A stretch of DNA of 64,000 nucleotides from Paenibacillus radicis (ex Gao et al. 2016) (GCF_014641555.1 NZ_BMHY01000002.1:124001-188000); one strand, 5' to 3'. Shown: positions 52,781-62,056, numbered from the stretch's first letter. Notes: a model not told the origin generated them from the sequence alone. Made by a program: numbers and translations.

Positions 52781-53737
52781 ATGGCGAAAAGCAATATCGA
52801 AGCGGAAATCGGCCCGATGCGATTTCGAACGGCCAAAGAACGATGGGCCTATCTAAATAAGTATAAGGCGCTGTATTTTATATCGATTCCCGGCATTCTT
52901 TATTTCTTGCTATTCAAATACGTGCCGCTGTTCGGCTCGGTCATGGCTTTTCAGGACTACAATATTTTCAAGGGCTATCTGGGAAGCCCGTGGGTAGGGC
53001 TGGAGCATTTTCAGAAGATGTTTCAGTACACTGACTTTTTACGGATATTGAAAAATACGCTCCTGCTCGCCTTTTACAGCTTGGCTATCTCGTTTCCCGT
53101 ACCGATTATTCTTGCACTGCTGCTCAATGAGATCCGCAAGGTGTTTTTCAAGCGGGTGCTGCAGACCGTCTTTTATATGCCGCACTTTCTGTCCTGGGTC
53201 GTAATCGGCGGTATCGCGATTGAGATTTTGTCGCCGCGTAGCGGAATTGTGAACAATATCATTACATCAATGGGCTTTGAGCCGATCTACTTTATGGGCG
53301 AGGAATCCTACATCCGTACCATTCTCGTCAGCTCGGGCGTATGGAAGGATGCAGGCTGGGGCACGATTATTTACCTTGCTGCGTTGACGAGCATCAACCC
53401 GGAGCTGTATGAAGCTTCCGAGATTGACGGAGCGGGGCGCTGGAAGCAGACGTTGTCCATTACGCTGCCTGCGCTGATGCCGACGATTACGATTTTGTTT
53501 TTGCTGCAAATCGGTCATTTCATGGACTTTGGTTTTGAAAGGGTCTCCATCTTTTTGAATACGCTTAACTCTGGCAAAGGTGAAATCTTGGATACGTACA
53601 TCTATACCGTGGGCCTTCTTGATCGGCAATACAGCTATACGACAGCCATCGGTCTATTCAAATCGGTAGTGGGGCTTGTCCTGATTATGACGGGCAACAC
53701 GCTAAGCAAGAAAATGACCGGAGAAGGATTATATTAA
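52781..53737 (+). CDS. oligosaccharide ABC transporter permease (LplB type, third system)
   Basis: 318 residues with six membrane segments and the EAA loop YEASEIDGAGRWKQTLSITLP. The ATG at 52781 is chosen with AAGGAG 9 nt upstream; a longer frame would start at a TTG inside the palindrome 52741-52757. It forms the importer with the next two genes. Confidence 0.92.
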   Translation: MAKSNIEAEIGPMRFRTAKERWAYLNKYKALYFISIPGILYFLLFKYVPLFGSVMAFQDYNIFKGYLGSPWVGLEHFQKMFQYTDFLRILKNTLLLAFYSLAISFPVPIILALLLNEIRKVFFKRVLQTVFYMPHFLSWVVIGGIAIEILSPRSGIVNNIITSMGFEPIYFMGEESYIRTILVSSGVWKDAGWGTIIYLAALTSINPELYEASEIDGAGRWKQTLSITLPALMPTITILFLLQIGHFMDFGFERVSIFLNTLNSGKGEILDTYIYTVGLLDRQYSYTTAIGLFKSVVGLVLIMTGNTLSKKMTGEGLY

Positions 53738-53749
53738 GGAGGAGAGCCC

Positions 53750-54619
53750 ATGGTAAGAACAAGCATCACTCAACGTTGGTTTAATGTATTTAACTATATT
53801 TTTCTGATCGTATTAGGCTTAAGCATGATATTGCCAATCCTGCATGTCCTGGCGCAATCCTTCAGCAGCAACGCAGCGATTAACAGCGGCAAAGTGTATC
53901 TGTGGCCGGTCGATCTTACCCTTACGAATTATAAAGCGGTTATTGGCGAAAAGCTGATCTGGCGCTCCTTCGGAGTGAGCGTGATCGTGACGGTGGTCGG
54001 TACGTTTATCAATCTGGCGATGACCTCGTCGCTGGCTTATCCGCTGTCGCGTTCCGAATATGTCTATCGCAAACCGGTACTCATTATGGTGCTGCTGACG
54101 CTTATTTTCACGGCTCCGCTTATTCCGAACTACTTGCTCGTTAGAGGGTTAGGACTTCATGACACGTTATGGTCATTGATGATTCCCGGTGCAATTAGTG
54201 CGTTTAACCTGTTTGTTATGCGTTCGTTCTTTATGGGACTGCCCAATGAGCTCATCGACGCTTCGCGAATCGACGGGTGCGGCGAGATGCGGATTCTGTG
54301 GAACATTATATTGCCGCTTTCGAAGCCGGTTATGGCGACGCTGGGAATTTTCTATTCCGTAGGGCATTGGAACAGCTATGCGAATGCGCTCTACTTTATC
54401 AACGACCGGATGCTTTATCCGCTGCAAGTGAGATTGCGGGAATTCATCATTACGGACAGCTCATCGATCAATGTACCTGCTGAGGACGCGCTGATGTCTT
54501 CTCCTGAAGGGATCAAAATGGCGGTTGTTGTTATTGCCACTATACCGATTATGATCGTTTACCCGTTCCTGCAAAAGTATTTTACAAAGGGAATGATGGT
54601 CGGATCCGTCAAATCGTAA
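53750..54619 (+). CDS. oligosaccharide ABC transporter permease (YtcP type, third system)
   Basis: 289 residues, with the loop IDASRIDGCGEMRILWNIILP and the end YPFLQKYFTKGMMVGSVKS. AAGGAGGAG precedes the ATG, 12 bases after the partner gene. Like the other two importers in the window it lacks its own ATPase gene. Confidence 0.92.
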   Translation: MVRTSITQRWFNVFNYIFLIVLGLSMILPILHVLAQSFSSNAAINSGKVYLWPVDLTLTNYKAVIGEKLIWRSFGVSVIVTVVGTFINLAMTSSLAYPLSRSEYVYRKPVLIMVLLTLIFTAPLIPNYLLVRGLGLHDTLWSLMIPGAISAFNLFVMRSFFMGLPNELIDASRIDGCGEMRILWNIILPLSKPVMATLGIFYSVGHWNSYANALYFINDRMLYPLQVRLREFIITDSSSINVPAEDALMSSPEGIKMAVVVIATIPIMIVYPFLQKYFTKGMMVGSVKS

Positions 54620-54698
54620 TAGCGTAAAAAAAACCATTGCGCCATAAATGAGCCCATGTGAACGGTTTTTATACCGTGATAAGGTAGTAATTGTAAAA

Positions 54699-54714
54699 TG
54701 TAAGCGCTATTACA
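54699..54714 (+). promoter_or_regulatory. cre-like palindrome before the third binding-protein gene
   Basis: TGTAAGCGCTATTACA resembles the CcpA-binding consensus (TGWAANCGNTNWCA), 13 of 14 positions over the first 14 bases, and is nearly palindromic. It lies 20 bases before the start of the lipoprotein gene. With the sites at 5913 and 28178 it suggests that all three sugar-uptake loci are under catabolite repression. Confidence 0.5.
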
Positions 54715-54733
54715 AAATGAGGGGGATCTAGAC

Positions 54734-56326
54734 ATGAAGAAAAGTATGATCAGCTTATTATGCGTTATACTTCTCGCTGGCTTGCTGGCGGCTTGCGGAG
54801 ATGGCGGCAAAACGAAAAATTCGAATGCGGGTACGGACAAAGGCAACGGGAAAGAGGCTGCTGCTGCGCCAACCAAATTCACGATGGCTAAAGGCACGCT
54901 TGCTATGAAGGCGATCGAATCCGTCGAAGATTTAAATAAAGACAAATGGGTTCTGGAGCTGGAAAAACGGACGAATACCGATGTGAATATCACGCTGATT
55001 CCGCATAAGGATTTTGGGCAAAAGGTTTCGCTGATGTTCGCGGGCGGCGATGTGCCGGACGTATTGGTTGGCAATACGACACCGTCCAGCAATGCGATGA
55101 AGGATGCCGTTGATGCGGGCGTATTTATGCCGCTGGACGATATCCTCAAGACCCACGGTCAAAACCTGCTGAATTCGATTCCGAAGGAAGCTTGGGATTC
55201 CGTTACGTATGACGGCAAAATTTACTCTATTCCGCAATATTTGAGTGTACAGTCACGCCGTGCAACATTTGTACGTGCTGACCTGCTGGAGAAAGCGGGA
55301 ATCGAAGCACCTAAAACGATCGACGATCTGCTTCCGATGCTTCGCGAGTTTAAGAAGCTTGGCGTGGAACAGCCATTTGGCTTCCGCGAAAACTTCAAGT
55401 ATGCAGACTTCATCTTGGGCGCTTATGACGTCCTTCCTTACAGCACGATGTACGAAAAACAAGGCGATCAGATCGTTCCGAAGTTTTTCGATAGCGAAAA
55501 TATGATGAAAGCACTTGGCGTCTACAAAGCCATGTACGACGAAGGCCTGATGGCGAAGGATTTCGCAACGATTACAGGTGCAATGTGGACGAAGGGCCGC
55601 GATTCCGGCAAAATCGGCATCTACAACGCCAATGCGAATCAGCTCGGCATCTATGAAGCAGAATTGAAAAACGCAGTACCAGACGGCAAGCTTGCGATGA
55701 TTGCATCGCCGACCGGTCCTGACGGCAAAGGCGGCATGATGCTCTACAACAGCACATTGGAGCAGGCTTATCTCAATGCGAAGCTGAGCAAAGAAAAAGC
55801 GGAAGCGATCGTGAAGTTTTTTGACTACATGGTGACGGAAGAAGCGGCGACGTTCTTCTCCTTCGGTATCGAAGGCGAGAACTACACGAAAGAGGGAGAC
55901 AAAATTAACTACAAGCTCCCTGAAAGTGAAGAAGATCGCTTCTCCGAGCAGCGCCGCGACTGGCTGTGGCTCATTAAAGACGGTGCATACAACGCAGATA
56001 AACTTCCATTGGAGCCAAAAGGCGAAGAAATGCTGAAAAGCTTCGAATCGATCTTGCCGCATGAAGGACGCGGCGGCTTCTCCTTCGCACCAGAGCTGAA
56101 AAGCTATACGCAATACCCGGATCTGGCTCCAAAATTCGATGAGCCTTCGAAGTTCATTCTGGATCACATGATCAAAATGATCTACGGCAAAGAGAACATC
56201 TCCGACTGGCCGAAGGTTATTGAAGAGTGGAAAGCGAACGGCGGCAACGAAATTATTAAAGAAGCAACGGACCGCTTCAACAAACAAGAAGGCGTGGAGA
56301 TTGGTCCAGGCGCTAACGTACAATAA
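54734..56326 (+). CDS. sugar-binding lipoprotein of ABC importer (third system)
   Basis: 530 residues with signal peptide and lipobox LLAAC (Cys at about 22), a Lys/Gly/Asn-rich linker, and the LipO-type solute-binding fold. It feeds the two upstream permeases. The linked GH2 and GH88 enzymes point to a pectin or glycosaminoglycan-like oligosaccharide with galactosyl and unsaturated uronyl ends. GGGGGA precedes the ATG. Confidence 0.92.
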   Translation: MKKSMISLLCVILLAGLLAACGDGGKTKNSNAGTDKGNGKEAAAAPTKFTMAKGTLAMKAIESVEDLNKDKWVLELEKRTNTDVNITLIPHKDFGQKVSLMFAGGDVPDVLVGNTTPSSNAMKDAVDAGVFMPLDDILKTHGQNLLNSIPKEAWDSVTYDGKIYSIPQYLSVQSRRATFVRADLLEKAGIEAPKTIDDLLPMLREFKKLGVEQPFGFRENFKYADFILGAYDVLPYSTMYEKQGDQIVPKFFDSENMMKALGVYKAMYDEGLMAKDFATITGAMWTKGRDSGKIGIYNANANQLGIYEAELKNAVPDGKLAMIASPTGPDGKGGMMLYNSTLEQAYLNAKLSKEKAEAIVKFFDYMVTEEAATFFSFGIEGENYTKEGDKINYKLPESEEDRFSEQRRDWLWLIKDGAYNADKLPLEPKGEEMLKSFESILPHEGRGGFSFAPELKSYTQYPDLAPKFDEPSKFILDHMIKMIYGKENISDWPKVIEEWKANGGNEIIKEATDRFNKQEGVEIGPGANVQ

Positions 56327-56408
56327 GCGGATTAAGCAAGAAGAGTTGGCGCTTAACAGTACGAGTACGATGACTTAAGCGCCACGAATGATGTGATAGC
56401 AAGCCGAA

Positions 56409-56428
56409 GAGCGTCCGCGAGGGCGCTC
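56409..56428 (+). terminator. hairpin after the third binding-protein gene
   Basis: GAGCGTCC pairs with GGGCGCTC around GCGA (one G-U pair), about 80 bases past the stop; only a weak T-rich tract (CACATTTTC) follows. Likely an attenuator or weak terminator. Confidence 0.5.
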
Positions 56429-56489
56429 TCACATTTTCAGAAAGATTGGAGAATGTACGCAAGTCCTCTGATCCACGCGGTACATGGGC

Positions 56490-56678
56490 AACAAAATGTA
56501 AAAATGCAGGCTGATGAAGCCAAAAAGCTCCGAAATCGTGATCAAAATGCAAAAGTGCATGTGAAATGACCCGATTTCGCGCTATAAGGCCATTTTTGAC
56601 CAATCAAACTGCACATTTGCATTTTGAAGCGCTAAATCGTCGAAAAAGCGGCTGACAACCTGTACTTTTACATTTTGA
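56490..56678. repeat. family 1 dyad element, copy B (four 18-bp boxes)
   Basis: Boxes related to TCAAAATGCAAAAGTGCA start at 56490, 56542, 56610 and 56661, two direct then two inverted. Spacings are 52, 68 and 51 bp, identical to copy A at 1412-1600, and total length is the same 189 bp. Box 2 is identical to box 2 of copy A; the spacers are largely different. Confidence 0.75.
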
Positions 56679-56764
56679 TTCATTGCAACTGGCCCACAGC
56701 AGACTATTCGCAGACGTAAAAGTGACCTGGGAGCGGCGAAATGATGATAGCGGTGGTTAACCAG

Positions 56765-56776
56765 CTAAACGTTTAG
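56765..56776. promoter_or_regulatory. 12-bp perfect palindrome, LacI-type operator candidate
   Basis: CTAAACGTTTAG is a perfect palindrome with the central CG step typical of LacI/GalR operators. It lies about 385 bases before the GH2 gene. No LacI-family gene is in the window. Confidence 0.35.
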
Positions 56777-56914
56777 TTAAATAAACTTTTTATGCAATTG
56801 GTCAAAAGCGTTTTATTTGTTCCTGAACATGCTAGCTTTCCTAGTAGTATTGCTCTATCTGCATTGCGTGAAATGGGAGTGGAGCGGAGCGTTTTGAGTT
56901 CAGGATGACTTTTT

Positions 56915-57128
56915 GAAGATTTTATCCATTTGCATCGGAAAAACGATGAGGTAATGAAATCAAGAATGGCAGCATGAACCAAAACGCGCAGCGAAACTCT
57001 TTTCTCGACAGTGGAAGAGCATCGCGAGGACGCTTTTTTTGAAGATTTTATCCATTTACATCGGAAAAGCGATGGACAATGAAATCAAGAATGGCAGCAT
57101 GAACCAAAACGCGCAGCGAAACTCTTTT
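56915..57128 (+). repeat. tandem direct repeat in the leader of the GH2 gene (126-bp period)
   Basis: Two copies of an ~88-base sequence start at GAAGATTTTATCC (56915 and 57041) and end at GCGAAACTCTTTT. They differ at a few positions and by one deletion. Each can fold GATTT...CATCG against CGATG...AAATC around a GAAAA loop, and the differences keep most of these pairs. The second copy ends 33 bases before the GH2 start codon. Confidence 0.8.
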
Positions 57129-57160
57129 TTTTAATAGACAGAAGATAGGAGAACAACGGC

Positions 57161-59707
57161 ATGCATAAACAGAGGCTCATAGATGGATGGCAGCATTATA
57201 CCGGCGGTCTCGGCGGCGTCTGGGAAGTATGGCGCAGCGACAAACTGAACAATCATTACAATGTCCCCTGGCAGGAAGTGACGCTTCCTCACAGCTATAA
57301 TGCTTATGATGTGATGGACCCGGACCGGACGTATTATCAAGGCCAAGGCTGGTACCGGCTTAAAGCGAATATCGATAATCCTTATCCGGGCGGACGCACC
57401 TTGCTTCACTTCGAGGGGGCTGGTCAGCGTACGGATGTGTATGTATATACCAATAAAGCAGGCTCGCATCTTGGCGGCTATGATGAATTTACAGTGGATA
57501 TTACGGATGCAGCGAAGGAAGCCGCCGGAATGGAGCGTTACGCCGGTAGAGTGCCGATAGCGATTTGCAGCGACAACAGCCGTGATCTGGAGACGATCCC
57601 GTCGGATGCCAATGACTTTCATGCGTACGGCGGTGTTTACCGGTACTTGAATCTTGTGTATGTACCGGCCATATCGATTGAACAGGTGCAGGTGACGACG
57701 GAATGGACGGGGGTGCCGGAAGAGGCGAAGGCAGGCAGAGGCCCGGTAAAAGTGCGGGTTAATGTCTCTTTATATAATCCCGAGCAGCATCAGGAAGAGC
57801 TGACTGTTGCAGTTATTCTCCGTAATCCACAAGGGGAGGAGGCAGGGTGCGCCACGATTCATTCCAAGCCTTGGGAAGGAACGCAGCCGATTATAGAATT
57901 TGAATTAAACGATCCAGATAGATGGTCGACTGATACGCCTAACCTGTATTCGGTTACGGTCATGCTGGAGAGCGCTCATGGGCAAACCGAGCTCAGCGAA
58001 CGCTTTGGCTTCCGTACATTCGAATTCGTCGAGCACGGTCCTTTCCTATTAAACGGCGAACGGCTGCTGCTGCGGGGAACACATCGGCATGAGGATTATG
58101 CAGGGGTTGGACCTGCTATGACCGAAGCGATGATTCGTAAGGAGCTGCAGGTCATCAAGGATATGGGAGTGAACTTCATCCGCTTGGGGCATTATCAGCA
58201 ATCGCGGATCGTGCTCGACCTGTGCGATGAGCTGGGCATCTTGGCTTGGGAGGAAATCCCGTGGAGCCGTGGCGGCTTGGGCGGGGAAGGCTACCGCCAG
58301 CAATGCCGGGATATGCTGGAAGCGATGATTACGCAGCATCGGAATCACCCGTCCATAGTGCTCTGGGGCCTCGGCAACGAAAATGACTGGGAATGCGATT
58401 TCGATTACTTCGATCAGAATGAGATCAGAGCTTTCATGAAGGAGCTGCATGAGCTGTCGCATCGGCTGGATCCTTCCCGGCTGACGGCTATCCGGCGCTG
58501 CGACTTTTGCAAGGATATCGTCGATGTGTATTCACCTTCTATCTGGGCGGGCTGGTACCGCGGCATTTACACCGATTATGAAGAAAGCTGCAAAACGGCT
58601 GCTGCTGACGTTCGTTCGTTTTTCCACGCGGAGTGGGGAGCAGATAACTTGGCAACTCGCCATGTCGAGACACCGTATACTGGCTTTGCTTCCATAACAG
58701 GCGGAGCGGGCAAGACGGACGAGCGGGACGGGGACTACTTGCTGGTTGGCGGCGAGCCGCGGGTCTCGCGTGACGGCGATTGGTCGGAGACGTATTTCTG
58801 CGAAATGATCGACTGGTATTTAAGCGCGCAGGAACGGATGGATTGGCTGACCGGTGCGGCACAATGGGCGTTTAAAGATTTTGCGACGCCGGTTCGTCCC
58901 GATTCGCCAATCCCCTATTTGAACATGAAAGGCGTCGTAGAGCGCGACCTGACGAAAAAGGATGCTTATTACGTTTTTCAGTCGTATTGGGCTGTAACAC
59001 CGATGGTACATCTGGCCGGGCAATCGATGCCAGTGCGGTGGGGAGCGGCGGGAGAGCGCAAGGTTGTGAAGGCTTACTCCAACTGCGGGTCGGCTGAGCT
59101 GTTCTTGAACGGTATTAGTCAAGGAACGAAGCGGCGGGACTCGAATGATTTTCCGGCGGCAGGCTTGCGCTGGGAGGTTCAGTTTGCGGCAGGCGAGAAC
59201 CGTTTGAGTATCGTTGCGGAACGTGACGGCGCGGTCGTCCGAGATGAGCTGGTGTTCCGCTATCAGACGGAGACTTGGGAGGAACCGGCTGAAGTCCGGT
59301 TAACGGCTGAGCGGCAGGATAAGACGGGGCTATATGAGGTAACGGTTAAAGCCTATGACCGGCATGGCGTTTTTTGTCCCGATGCAGCTGGTTTTATCCG
59401 TTTCGGAGCATCGGGAGACGGCAAACTGCTCGACAATCTCGGCACGGTGCGAGGCTCAAGACTGGTGCAGCTTGCCAGCGGCCGGGCGAGCATATTCGTG
59501 GATCCGCATGGAGCACCGCCTCCGCGTATTGCGGTAGAGGAATTTTTCACTGCCGGAGGACCAGCCTCCTCTTTGCAGCAGCATAAGAATACCCAAGGTC
59601 AAATATCTCATACGATCGTCAGCGCAGCCTGTGATGGTATGGCAACGGTATTTGCAACCATTAGCGCTAGCCGTGAAGGCATCAATGGCAATGAGGAAGG
59701 AGAGTAG
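57161..59707 (+). CDS. GH2 beta-galactosidase-type glycosidase
   Basis: 848 residues with GH2 architecture: sugar-binding jelly roll (1-170), immunoglobulin-like domain (175-290), catalytic barrel (295-600) and C-terminal beta domains. The acid/base is E407 in WGLGNEND and the nucleophile is E491 in FHAEWGAD. There is no signal peptide, so it acts in the cytoplasm on the imported oligosaccharide; GH2 also covers beta-glucuronidase and beta-mannosidase, so specificity is open. AGGAG precedes the ATG. The GH88 gene starts 4 bases after its stop. Confidence 0.9.
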   Translation: MHKQRLIDGWQHYTGGLGGVWEVWRSDKLNNHYNVPWQEVTLPHSYNAYDVMDPDRTYYQGQGWYRLKANIDNPYPGGRTLLHFEGAGQRTDVYVYTNKAGSHLGGYDEFTVDITDAAKEAAGMERYAGRVPIAICSDNSRDLETIPSDANDFHAYGGVYRYLNLVYVPAISIEQVQVTTEWTGVPEEAKAGRGPVKVRVNVSLYNPEQHQEELTVAVILRNPQGEEAGCATIHSKPWEGTQPIIEFELNDPDRWSTDTPNLYSVTVMLESAHGQTELSERFGFRTFEFVEHGPFLLNGERLLLRGTHRHEDYAGVGPAMTEAMIRKELQVIKDMGVNFIRLGHYQQSRIVLDLCDELGILAWEEIPWSRGGLGGEGYRQQCRDMLEAMITQHRNHPSIVLWGLGNENDWECDFDYFDQNEIRAFMKELHELSHRLDPSRLTAIRRCDFCKDIVDVYSPSIWAGWYRGIYTDYEESCKTAAADVRSFFHAEWGADNLATRHVETPYTGFASITGGAGKTDERDGDYLLVGGEPRVSRDGDWSETYFCEMIDWYLSAQERMDWLTGAAQWAFKDFATPVRPDSPIPYLNMKGVVERDLTKKDAYYVFQSYWAVTPMVHLAGQSMPVRWGAAGERKVVKAYSNCGSAELFLNGISQGTKRRDSNDFPAAGLRWEVQFAAGENRLSIVAERDGAVVRDELVFRYQTETWEEPAEVRLTAERQDKTGLYEVTVKAYDRHGVFCPDAAGFIRFGASGDGKLLDNLGTVRGSRLVQLASGRASIFVDPHGAPPPRIAVEEFFTAGGPASSLQQHKNTQGQISHTIVSAACDGMATVFATISASREGINGNEEGE

Positions 59708-59710
59708 AAG

Positions 59711-60832
59711 ATGACGGAGCAGCAGGTATTTGATTTTAAGAAGCCATTTGCGATGATTTTGGATAAAACGGAACGTATGATTGCGCAAATTGGAGATAAA
59801 TCGCCGCATGTAGCCAAAGCAGACGGACAGTATGACGATATGCGCCACGATTGGTGGACATCCGGTTTTTGGCCAGGTATGCTATGGATTTTGCATGATA
59901 TGACGGGGAAGGACATTTATAAGAACGCCGCATGGGGCTGGGATGAGAAGCTGGAGCGCAAAATGATGCAGCCAAGCAATTTCCACCATGACGTCGGCTT
60001 TCAATTTCTTCCGACTGCCGTTATGAAGCATAAGCTGACTGGCGATGAGGACGGCTTGCGTAGGGGATTGTTTGCCGCTAACTTTTTGGCAGGCCGCTAC
60101 AATATTGAAGGCCGGTTTTTGCGGGCGTGGAATCAGGAGAAGCTGGGCTGGTCGATTGTCGACTCGACGATGAATCTGTCTCTGCTGTTCTGGGCTGCGC
60201 AAGCCTCGGGCGATCCGCGCTTCGCACATATCGCGAAGGCGCATGCGGACACGGGCGTGGACCGGTTTGTCCGGGCGGATGGATCAGTCCGCCACATCGT
60301 CAGCTTCGATCCGGAGACGGGCGAATATTTGGGAGCGATCGGCGGGCAGGGCGCCGGCCCGGATTCGGCTTGGAGCCGCGGTGCAGCATGGGCGCTGTAT
60401 GGCTTGGCGAACACCTACCGCTATACGAAGCAAGAGAAATATTTGCGCGCTTCCCAGCGGGTCGCCAATTTCTTTCTCGCCAATCTGCCAGAGGATTCCG
60501 TTCCGCATTGGGATTTCCGTGCGGCGGAAAGCTTGGAGCAGGAACCGAGGGACAGCTCAGCCGGTGCTTGCGCTGCGTCGGGATTGCTAGAGCTTGCCTC
60601 TCATCTGCCTGAAATTGAAGGCGGTATCTATCGCAGCGCGGCAGAACGTATGTTGAAGTCGTTGCATCACAATTACGCAACTTGGAATCAGCCCGAGCAT
60701 GAGGCGATTTTGCTGCAAGCGACGGGCAACCGTCCGGCTGGTGTAGACGTGAACGTGTCGCTCATCTATGGCGATTATTTCTTCGTCGAGGCGATTGCCA
60801 AGCTGAACGGCTGGACGAATCGGATTTTCTAG
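59711..60832 (+). CDS. GH88 unsaturated uronyl hydrolase
   Basis: 373 residues of glycoside hydrolase family 88 (alpha/alpha barrel). The two conserved Asp are seen as D94 in HHDVGF and D151 in SIVDSTMNLSLLFWAA. The enzyme hydrates the 4,5-double bond of an unsaturated glucuronyl or galacturonyl residue left by a polysaccharide lyase, which releases it. With GH2 it indicates import of lyase-made oligosaccharides. GAAGGAG lies before the ATG. It ends the third operon. Confidence 0.9.
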   Translation: MTEQQVFDFKKPFAMILDKTERMIAQIGDKSPHVAKADGQYDDMRHDWWTSGFWPGMLWILHDMTGKDIYKNAAWGWDEKLERKMMQPSNFHHDVGFQFLPTAVMKHKLTGDEDGLRRGLFAANFLAGRYNIEGRFLRAWNQEKLGWSIVDSTMNLSLLFWAAQASGDPRFAHIAKAHADTGVDRFVRADGSVRHIVSFDPETGEYLGAIGGQGAGPDSAWSRGAAWALYGLANTYRYTKQEKYLRASQRVANFFLANLPEDSVPHWDFRAAESLEQEPRDSSAGACAASGLLELASHLPEIEGGIYRSAAERMLKSLHHNYATWNQPEHEAILLQATGNRPAGVDVNVSLIYGDYFFVEAIAKLNGWTNRIF

Positions 60833-60882
60833 ACCTCTTACCCGAAGGTGCTAGGTCCATCAATCAGCAATGGTAAATAAAG

Positions 60883-60937
60883 AAACTGCTTCTATCGTAA
60901 AATCCAGCCATCATTTTACGAAGGAGCAGTTTTTTTG
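60883..60937 (+). terminator. terminator after the GH88 gene
   Basis: AAACTGCTTCT...CGTAAAAT pairs with ATTTTACG...GGAGCAGTTT (a two-part stem with small internal loop) followed by a T-run at 60931-60936. Confidence 0.85.
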
Positions 60938-60980
60938 TTATGCTCTGAAGGAACGAGAGATGGTGTATTGCGTGCTTGTG

Positions 60981-61440
60981 TAGCGAAGCGTCTTCGTAAA
61001 ATAGCGCAGGTAGGTTCGCTCATAGGTGAACGGTGAGTTATAGCAAAGACAAGTCGGCTTGTGGGAGAGCTTGTGTCTCATAGCGAAGCGTCTTCGCAAA
61101 ATAGCGAAGACAAGTTCGCACGTGGGAGAGCTTGTGTCTCATAGCGAAGCGTCTTCGCAAAATAACGAAGACAAGTTCGCTGACAGGCGGCGAATTGCAA
61201 CGCTAAAGTCGATCAACGAACCAAATTTCGCTATTGGAGAACCGAGGTTCGCGAAAAGCGAAATTCTCTTCGCTCCGAGCAAGCTCGTATGCTGCATACT
61301 GGAGCTACAGCGAAGAATGGTTCGCAAAATAGCGAATCAGGTTCGCTCGGGAGAAGAGCGAGCTGCCGGAACGAACCCGCCTTCGCAAAATAGCGAACCA
61401 GGTTCGTTCGGCGGAAGAACGAGATGTCCAAACTAGCGAG
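60981..61440. repeat. family 2 palindrome array (TTCGCAAAATAGCGAA), right copy
   Basis: Exact cores lie at 61093, 61321 and 61382, with variants at 60993 (TTCGTAAAATAGCGCA) and 61154 (TTCGCAAAATAACGAA). A 61-bp unit beginning TAGCGAAGCGTCTTCG is repeated in tandem at 61081 and 61142, with a diverged copy at 60981. The core is the same as in the array at 48.9-49.7 kb, but the longer repeat units differ, so the arrays grew separately. Confidence 0.9.
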
Positions 61441-61513
61441 TATGCGCCACATGCAAACAGCAGCAGTTTGTCAGGCTTCCAATAAGAGTACTAGAAAGGA
61501 TGAAGAAGCGAAC

Positions 61514-62056
61514 ATGAGCAAAACAATAAATATTATTGCAATCTCGGGAAGTTTGCGGCAGAAGTCATCCAATACGGCATTGATGAATGCCATTATTGGC
61601 TTGGCTCCTGATTCTATGAAGTATACGATTTATAACGGGTTGGGCGATCTGCCGCATTTTAATCCTGACTTGGATACGGATGAGGGGCCAGAATCGGTAT
61701 TGTATCTCAGAAATCAGTTGGAGGCAGCAGATGGCGTGCTGATTTGTACGCCTGAGTATGGCAATGGTGTGCCAGGTGTGTTGAAAAACGCGCTGGACTG
61801 GCTCGTATCGTCCACTGTTATGATGAATAAGCCGGCAGCGGTCATTAGCGCTTCACCAACCCCAATGGGCGGGGATAAGGCGCATGCTTCATTGCTATTG
61901 ACGCTGAATATGATTAATACAAATGTTGTTGAAGGCGGTAAGCTGATCATTCCCCACATTAATTTAAAGCTGAACCAGGAAGGTGCAATCACCAACGCGG
62001 AGCTGGAACAAGAACTAAAAGCGGTGCTTAAAGCGCTTGAGGAAGCTTGCTCTTGA
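61514..62056 (+). CDS. NAD(P)H-dependent FMN reductase
   Basis: 180 residues with the flavodoxin-like fold of the FMN reductase/azoreductase family: ISGSLRQKSSNTALM (phosphate loop), CTPEYGNGVPGVLKNALDWL (flavin ring loop), ISASPTPMGGDKAHA. It reduces FMN or quinones with NAD(P)H in the cytoplasm. The ATG at 61514 has AGAAAGGA 13 nt away, which is long; an upstream extension would run into the repeat array and is rejected. It might serve SsuD, but it is not linked to it. Confidence 0.88.
   Translation: MSKTINIIAISGSLRQKSSNTALMNAIIGLAPDSMKYTIYNGLGDLPHFNPDLDTDEGPESVLYLRNQLEAADGVLICTPEYGNGVPGVLKNALDWLVSSTVMMNKPAAVISASPTPMGGDKAHASLLLTLNMINTNVVEGGKLIIPHINLKLNQEGAITNAELEQELKAVLKALEEACS

Larger units (their letters stand above)
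56327..57160. other. long intercistronic region with a dyad element, a palindrome and a tandem duplication
   Basis: 834 bases with no supported gene between the binding-protein and GH2 genes. It contains a terminator-like hairpin (56409-56428, GAGCGTCC/GGGCGCTC), family 1 copy B (56490-56678), a 12-bp palindrome (56765-56776) and a 126-bp-period duplication (56915-57128). The GH2 gene therefore probably has its own promoter here. Confidence 0.75.
60833..61513. other. intergenic region with the right-hand family 2 repeat array
   Basis: 681 bases with no supported gene: a terminator, then the repeat array to about 61440, then the leader of the FMN reductase gene. The open frame crossing 61059-61436 simply translates the repeats. 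Confidence 0.75.

Noticed and set aside
55253-56323. A 356-codon minus-strand frame opposite the third sugar-binding lipoprotein
   Set aside because: Antisense to a well-supported gene and with no recognisable domain; same codon-bias explanation.
61059-61436. 125-codon frame across the right palindrome array
   Set aside because: Repeat translation only; no ribosome binding site or conserved motif.
61514-62056. FMN reductase as the dedicated partner (SsuE) of the sulfonate monooxygenase
   Set aside because: It is 20 kb away, in its own transcription unit; the link is only biochemical possibility.
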